From: Venturia oleaginea
Lineage: Eukaryota > Ascomycota > Dothideomycetes > Venturiales > Venturiaceae
Assembly: GCA_013176395.1 (NCBI GenBank)
Contig: JABMLP010000025.1
Location: forward strand, 310,001-374,000
Length of the DNA stretch: 64,000 nucleotides
Direction of reading: 5' to 3'
Made by a program: the position numbers and the translations under genes
Shown here: in pieces, positions 58,895 through 64,000 of the stretch
Numbering within the stretch: position 1 is the first letter of the stretch
How the letters are laid out: every line of letters begins with the position of its first letter
Notes under the pieces: generated by a model
The model's input: the letters and a program-made list of their open reading frames with translations, nothing else
Told to the model about the DNA's origin: nothing
Databases searched by the model: none

Positions 58895-58901
58895 TATATA
58901 A
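58895..58901 (+). promoter_or_regulatory. TATA box of the small secreted protein gene
   Basis: TATATAA followed by GGAG lies 155 bp upstream of the ATG at 59056, followed by a CT/CA-rich leader typical of strongly transcribed fungal genes. Confidence 0.5.
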
Positions 58902-59055
58902 GGAGAAGGAAAACGTCTGGTCGCGCTTTCTTTCATTTTCATACTCAATTGCGATCAATATAACTACCTACGCATCAATTACTTCGTACAGTCTTTCAAG
59001 ATCGAACACTTTCGACCTCACAAAAATCTTCTAGCTTTCCAGATACACAGGCATC

Positions 59056-59638
59056 ATGAAGACTACACTCCTCTCAACTGTCCTCCTCTCAGGCCTCACA
59101 TTTCTCTCCTCAGCACAGCCAATTACCTGCACACCTGTAACATCGCCTTTCCTCCTCGTCACGACAAACACGCCAAACTGCGGACCTAGCACTATGATGC
59201 CCAATGTCAGCGCAATCTCGGTCTACGATCCAGCTCACTCCCTAACACTTTTCCTACGAACGATATTGCCAGGATATAATTCGTTGCCAAACTTCACACT
59301 TGCAGACGGTGCTTTACAAACGACCGCGAGCGGTCCTTTTGGACTACGGGCACAACTCTACAACTCTACAGCGTTGGTTTCAAATCAAACTCTAGGATTC
59401 CAGGCAGCGGCGAGTCCAGCTGGTGGATTGAGTCTAGACATGGGCTACCTTCTTGCAAACAACGAAGATACTGAGGGCTGGACATTGTGCAAGGACTCAT
59501 ATGGAGAAACGGTAGTAAGTTACCATTTTCCCGTCCTACGAACACCCTCTAATATCTCGTTCATAGATTACCTGGCAAGGCACTGATCCAAGTTGCAAAA
59601 AGACATACGTGCAAGTTACCAATACTCCTCCCTACTAG
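59056..59638 (+). CDS. Small secreted cysteine-containing protein, unknown function
   Basis: Exons 59056-59514 and 59567-59638 (52-nt intron, GTAAGT donor) give 176 residues. The signal peptide is MKTTLLSTVLLSGLTFLSSA. The mature part has four cysteines: TCTPVTSPFLLVTT, NTPNCGPS, GWTLCKDS and, in the last exon, DPSCKKTY. This suggests two disulfides. Conserved-looking blocks are FLRTILPGYNSLPNFTLADG and LSLDMGYLLANNEDTEGW. It resembles a family of Dothideomycete secreted proteins of unknown role that I cannot name with certainty. Several N-glycosylation sequons (NVS, NFT, NST, NQT) fit secretion. A TATA box lies 155 bp upstream. The splice replaces a premature stop with TWQGTDPSC. Confidence 0.82.
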
Positions 59639-60405
59639 CCACATCTCCCGATTACGACTATCACGAAACAAAATAACGTTTAATGGAAAATGGAAGGACA
59701 TAGAAAGAGCATAGATCACTAAAACAATAAAGTAATGATGTGCTTTCTAATGCAAGACTCCGATGCCTTAAACTTGAACATCGTTATCATCTCGAAATTA
59801 CCAGCCCTTAAGAATATGACGCCATTAACGAGATCGAAGTCCCAGGACTCTTTCAACCCCATTCCCCAATTACATGAAGATATGTTCGAAGTCGCAAGTT
59901 CATAATGCTCGGGATTTTCATATCTACCGCACGTCTGTCAACGTTGTTTACTTGCGTACAACGCAGCCATCTACAATCAACCTTGCCTCGAAGTCAGCGG
60001 CAGTATCTATCGTCTGGATTCAAAATAACACTGGCCACAGTGTACCGAGACAAATGGAATAGTGGTGTTCACATCGATCTGTCGAAACGTCTATCCTACC
60101 TGAGCAAGAGAAGAAAGGTAGGCAACTGCAGAGGTGACATCTTGCTGTTGAAATATTTAAGCATGCCCATAACAATTTTTTTCAAAAGTTACGAAAGCCG
60201 GCCACCAGGTAGTTCGTATATGTATCAACCAAGACTCGCAGAAGTGAGGTCAAAATTTGACTTATTCGCTATGTGTGTATGTTTTGAGACACCAGTAAAC
60301 CATGGTCTATGTTACAGAGTCTCGGAATTGTACCTACAGCACTTCCTAGCACTCCCGAGTCCATCAATACGTCCAAAAGAGTCAGATACACATTAGTTGC
60401 GTGAT
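59639..60405. other. Convergent intergenic region
   Basis: Space between the ends of two genes that face each other, the secreted protein and RPT5. A 163-codon plus-strand frame crossing into the RPT5 3' end has no recognisable family. Confidence 0.45.
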
Positions 60406-61995
60406 TTACGCGTAGAATGAGACTGGCGCCGTGATTAGCTTGACACCTTGCTTTGAAGTTTAAGGCATGTGTAAACTTACCGACGTCCTTCTTCTTCGCT
60501 TGCACTTCTGAGATGGCATCGACGTAGTGCTCGTGACTGATCTTGGAATGGCCCGTCCTTAGCGCAATCATACCTGCTTCAACACACACAGCCTTCAATT
60601 GGGCACCACCAAATTCGTCTGTACTTCTTGCCAATTCCATCCAGTTGACACCCTCATCCACGGTCATTTTTCGGCTGTGAATCTTGAGAATTTGTGCCCG
60701 AGCTTCCTCGTTGGGCAGAGGAAATTCGATCTTCCTGTCCAGACGACCGGATCGTAGAAGGGCGGGATCCAAGACATCGACACGATTGGTAGCAGCTAGA
60801 ACCTTGACTCGGTCATCCGATGCGAAACCATCCAGTTGATTCAGCAATTCCAACATAGTTCTCTGCACTTCACGATCTCCAGACTTGTCAGAGTCGAATC
60901 TCTTTGTTCCAACGGCATCCAACTCGTCGATGAAGATGATAGATGGGGCCTTCTCTTTCGCTAGAGCAAAGCAGTCGCGGACGAGCTTTGCGCCATCACC
61001 AATGAACATCTGTACTAGTTGAGGCCCGGCAAGTTTGAGGAATGTAGCATCAGTTTGCGCTGCACAGGCCCTTGCAAGAAGGGTCTTGCCTGTACCAGGA
61101 GGTCCGTACATCAGAGCACCTATATCATTATTAGTAAATAGTTATTTGTTACCGATGAAGAACAATCATACCCTTAGGTGCTTTGATGCCAATCTTCTTG
61201 AATCGCTCGGCCTCCTTCATCGGCCACACGACTGCCTCTACCAGCTCTTCAATTTGCTTGTCCAGACCACCGACATCAGAGTACTTCTCCGTTGGCTTCT
61301 CGTCCACTTCCATGGCCTTGACTCTGCTATCGTATTCCGCGGGTAACGTATCCAAAACAAGATATGAGTCCTTGTTGACACCAATCAAATCACCGGGCTT
61401 GAGTTTCTCGTGGTCGACGAGACCGATGAGTGGAAGGAAGATGGTCTGTCTAGTGGAGGTCTTGATGACTGCGGATTTCCCAACTCGGGTGGCGTCCAAG
61501 TCGATATTGGCGCCTTCTTCGACGGCTTCTGCTTCGACATCTAGATCAAGGATTTCGACGACATTGCCTACAAGATACGGTAGTTGTCTGTGATAGAGCG
61601 TGATTAGTAAATGATTTTGTGAAGCATGCTGCCTTCCAGCTTTCAGATGCGACCTTGGAGCTATGCCGGCTGTCCACATACCTGTTGTTCTCAATCTTCT
61701 CCAGATTCTCCTTGATCTTGTCTCCCATAGAGGCCTTCTCATGCGTCAGACGCTGGAACTCGCTCTTCATAATGCGTGCATCGTTCTCTAACAGCCGCCG
61801 CCGGGCGACGATGTCTGATGTGCTTAGGCCTCGGATTTCGTCGTCAAGAACGTCCTCCTCTTCTTCCTTCTTCTCCTCTGCGGCATCCTTCATCTCAGCA
61901 TCGCCGGATGGAGCCTTGTTGTCCTTGTCGCCCTCATCTTTCTTGTCGTCCTTGTTCTCACGCTCAAGGTCATCGAGATCTTCGAGAGTCGACAT
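60406..61995 (-). CDS. RPT5: 26S proteasome regulatory ATPase RPT5
   Basis: AAA-ATPase of the proteasome 19S base ring that unfolds substrates and opens the 20S gate. Exons 61995-61682, 61587-61172, 61119-60481 and 60422-60406 give 461 residues. Features in order: acidic Lys/Glu-rich N-tail, coiled coil about 60-105 ([23 protein letters not shown]), OB domain ([15 protein letters not shown]), AAA domain with Walker A GPPGTGKT (about 247), Walker [16 protein letters not shown] and [18 protein letters not shown]. The last exon is only 17 nt and, after splicing, gives a C-terminal FYA. This is the HbYX motif that docks Rpt5 into the alpha ring, and it distinguishes it from Rpt4 and Rpt6. Introns are 94, 52 and 58 nt. 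Confidence 0.96.
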
Positions 61996-63008
61996 TGTGG
62001 CGGTAGAGCTCTGGTGGAGGAAGTGATGGAGATGTGTGTGGGATGGAGTTTCGAGGTTGGAGAGGTGCTGGATAGGTGGTGTTCGGCGTCTAGGCGGGAT
62101 GTTTGTAGTTGGTGATGCTCGCAGCTCAATCAAATAACTTAGGTAACATAGCTTAGGTACGCTCGAATCAGCTGACCAACTCCGGAGACGCTCTTTCGTC
62201 TTCCATCACCGCTTTTCGACAACAACACATTCCGAACCGTTTTTTGTTCCTATGAGAGAACGAGACGCTTCAGTGTACCGTCAGCCACTCTCACGTTCAA
62301 TCGAAGCTACGGCATCGACTGTGGAGACGCGTCAGTCATCTCTCAGAGCGCGTCTTTGTATTTGAGCACGCCTCTACCAATGTGCCGGGTGCACAGCCAA
62401 CAAGCCTCAGACAATTGAATTGGAATGCAACAAGTTCTAGTAGAGACATCCAGCCCAATACCTCTATACTTCCATTAAAGACGAAATACACGCAATATCT
62501 CCAGCTCAGTATACCTTCAACAGCTTTTCCCAGCTCGTATCAACGGCTGTATTCTCCTCGTTCTTTCTTTACATTCATGTTTCGCCTATTCATGCTTGAG
62601 TCAATTCTCACTTTGTCGTTGGCTGCTTTACCATTCACTAATCAAAATCCATGGCAATTTTGTCATTTAAAACTTGTTCGCTTCGGTCGCTCGCTGAGGC
62701 TGTCGTACCTCTTGCATTATGTCAATGGTGCTTTTGGTACGTGCAGCTTCGGTAGCGAGTCATATTTGTGGCCAGACTCGCTGTTAACAGTCATTCAGGG
62801 AAAAGACGGCTGTAACTGGATATAGCTTCCATGATCAAGCAATCGCCTCAGGGATGGATTTGCCATGCTGCAGAAGAGCCTATTACGGAACAATAGGCTC
62901 TCGCGTTCAAAGCTTCCAACGATATAACTAAAGGCGCGTCGTCGAGGGCGCCAAAGTATGGGCCCACCCAACTCAACAACTGGCATGATGTTTCACAACC
63001 AAGTACTA
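61996..63008. other. RPT5 promoter and intergenic region
   Basis: About 1 kb. A frame starting at 62578 opens with a signal-peptide-like stretch (MFRLFMLESILTLSLAALP) and stops after 82 codons, without further support. It might be a decayed relative of the next locus. Confidence 0.35.
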
Positions 63009-63587
63009 ATGACCCCATGGTTACTCATACTCGTTCTACTATACTCTCCTCTCCCTCAACCGCCACTCCGTCCGAATCACCATTCAGCCAAGCTACCAAT
63101 TTCAAGCTTATCGCCGGTACCCTGCGACACGACCTGAAACCTAGCATTCAAAGCTGGGAGGTCAACGGCTATTACATTTCGCTATGCTATGACTTTGCTC
63201 GCCTGGAGGACTCGAAAGCATCCAACAGCTCTGGAGGCCGCCTTTTCTACGCAAATGGGACGGTACCACATCCCTTTTTCACCAACGTTTTGTCGGATAG
63301 AGGTACACCTGCGACACCCTACGGTTTGGGCGTTGCCCATCGCAATGAGACGGACGCTCACGGACGCCGCCCTGTTCGTATCCACTGTGGGCCAAGAACA
63401 GGAGGTCTTGGTATTGCACGGATGGCTGGCAGTAAAGACCCTCACCTTATAGATGCCAATCTTACTCTTGGGTGGTTTTTCTGCTTGCAACTCTACCCTA
63501 CCATTTGGCTTTGCGATACCACTGTTCTTTGCGAGTCATTCCTCTGATGAGAAAATGCCCGCTGGCTGTACTGTGGTGGACCTTTAA
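63009..63587 (+). pseudogene. Secreted-protein gene broken by two frameshifts
   Basis: The start at 63009 gives a hydrophobic leader (MTPWLLILVLLYS). The body then continues in another frame from about 63050, with blocks typical of a fungal secreted family (TNFKLIAGTLRHDLKPSIQS, VNGYYISL, GRLFYANGT, HCGPRTGGLGI) to about 63475. At a T5 run (63476-63480) the frame slips again, and FSACNSTLPFGFAIPLFF and PAGCTVVDL follow to TAA at 63585-63587. The third part contains the Cys and Gly residues expected at the end of such a domain, so the whole was once one reading frame. The family may be DUF7907-like, from memory only. No GT-AG pair explains either break. Pseudogene is preferred over sequence error because the long genes nearby are intact. 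Confidence 0.5.
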
Positions 63588-64000
63588 CCCCAGTGCGCGG
63601 CAAATGGAGCCACCGGGCCATTTTTTCCAAGAGGCGGATTGTCACAAGAACGTGTCTCAAGCATTTGCATCTACGAAGAACTCTTAGGTAATTCAGAAGT
63701 GTCGTGCTGCGCGAACTGCTCGGATCTAATATCATCTCATTTCTATGCCCTCAATGAGTGCGGACTCAATAATCAACCATTGTTGTCATCAAGAACGAAG
63801 TGCTTTGCAACACGGAAGAAAGAATGTGGACATACTTGACTGTTAATTTTCCGTTAAGGTCAGATTGATGAATGCAAGTTCTTCGCAAGTAAAGTGCTCC
63901 AAACTACCCGATTCCGCCCTCAATGCTTTCGCGTCCGGACTTACACAGACCGCCCTCAGGGTTTGCGATCTAATATTGGGAGTCAGGACAATGTAGGTGA
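63588..64000. other. Right window edge, no gene recognised
   Basis: About 400 bp with no supportable feature. Confidence 0.4.

Noticed and set aside
62578..62825. Frame opening with a signal-peptide-like sequence upstream of the broken secreted-protein gene
   Set aside because: The remainder lacks any recognisable block, and it stops after 82 codons; too weak to call.

Overview
The window is nuclear DNA of a filamentous ascomycete (Pezizomycotina). The evidence is protein-coding genes on both strands, short spliceosomal introns (mostly 45-65 nt with GTAAGT-like donors and CTAAC/CTAAT branch sites), and fungal-specific families: a ferrichrome-type siderophore NRPS, a DUF7137-like surface protein, and SAM50, DEF1, UBC6 and RPT5 of fungal type. 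I lean towards Dothideomycetes from the look of the proteins, but this is inference. I found no rRNA gene, convincing tRNA, CRISPR array or intact transposon.

Layout. 1-2625: head-to-head housekeeping pair, NAN1/UTP17 (cut by the left edge) and RPB10. 4458-5567: a probable decayed membrane-protein gene. 5808-30763: a siderophore gene cluster made of a 15.5 kb ferrichrome/ferricrocin-type NRPS (sidC/NPS2 family, minus strand), a divergent full-size ABC transporter, and an L-ornithine N5-monooxygenase (sidA). 32153-33053: a Ser/Thr-rich surface protein. 34150-34660: a frameshifted GNAT acetyltransferase relic. 35066-37875: UBC6 and SAM50, head to head. 39219-42136: an F-box-like protein and a P-TEFb-type cyclin. 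43087-46062: DEF1. 46789-53550: two uncharacterised proteins and an F-box/LRR protein. 55491-56645: a peroxisomal MaoC hydratase. 57090-59638: a tiny secreted peptide candidate and a small secreted protein. 60406-61995: the proteasome ATPase RPT5. 63009-63587: a frameshifted secreted-protein gene.

How the cluster works. SidA hydroxylates ornithine at N5, an acyltransferase not in this window would acylate it, and the NRPS condenses three hydroxamate-ornithines with small amino acids into a cyclic ferrichrome-type hexapeptide. The ABC transporter is the natural candidate for moving the product or relieving its toxicity. Exact matches to the fungal iron-repressor GATA site (ATCWGATAA) lie in the NRPS/ABC divergent promoter and again upstream of sidA, so the three genes look like one iron regulon. 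The other genes are housekeeping genes and, as inference, unrelated to the cluster.

Exon structures were built by eye from splice signals and reading-frame continuity. In every complete multi-exon model the exon lengths sum to a whole number of codons, which supports them. Three loci (4458-5567, 34150-34660, 63009-63587) carry frameshifts, several in mononucleotide or low-complexity runs, and are reported as pseudogenes.
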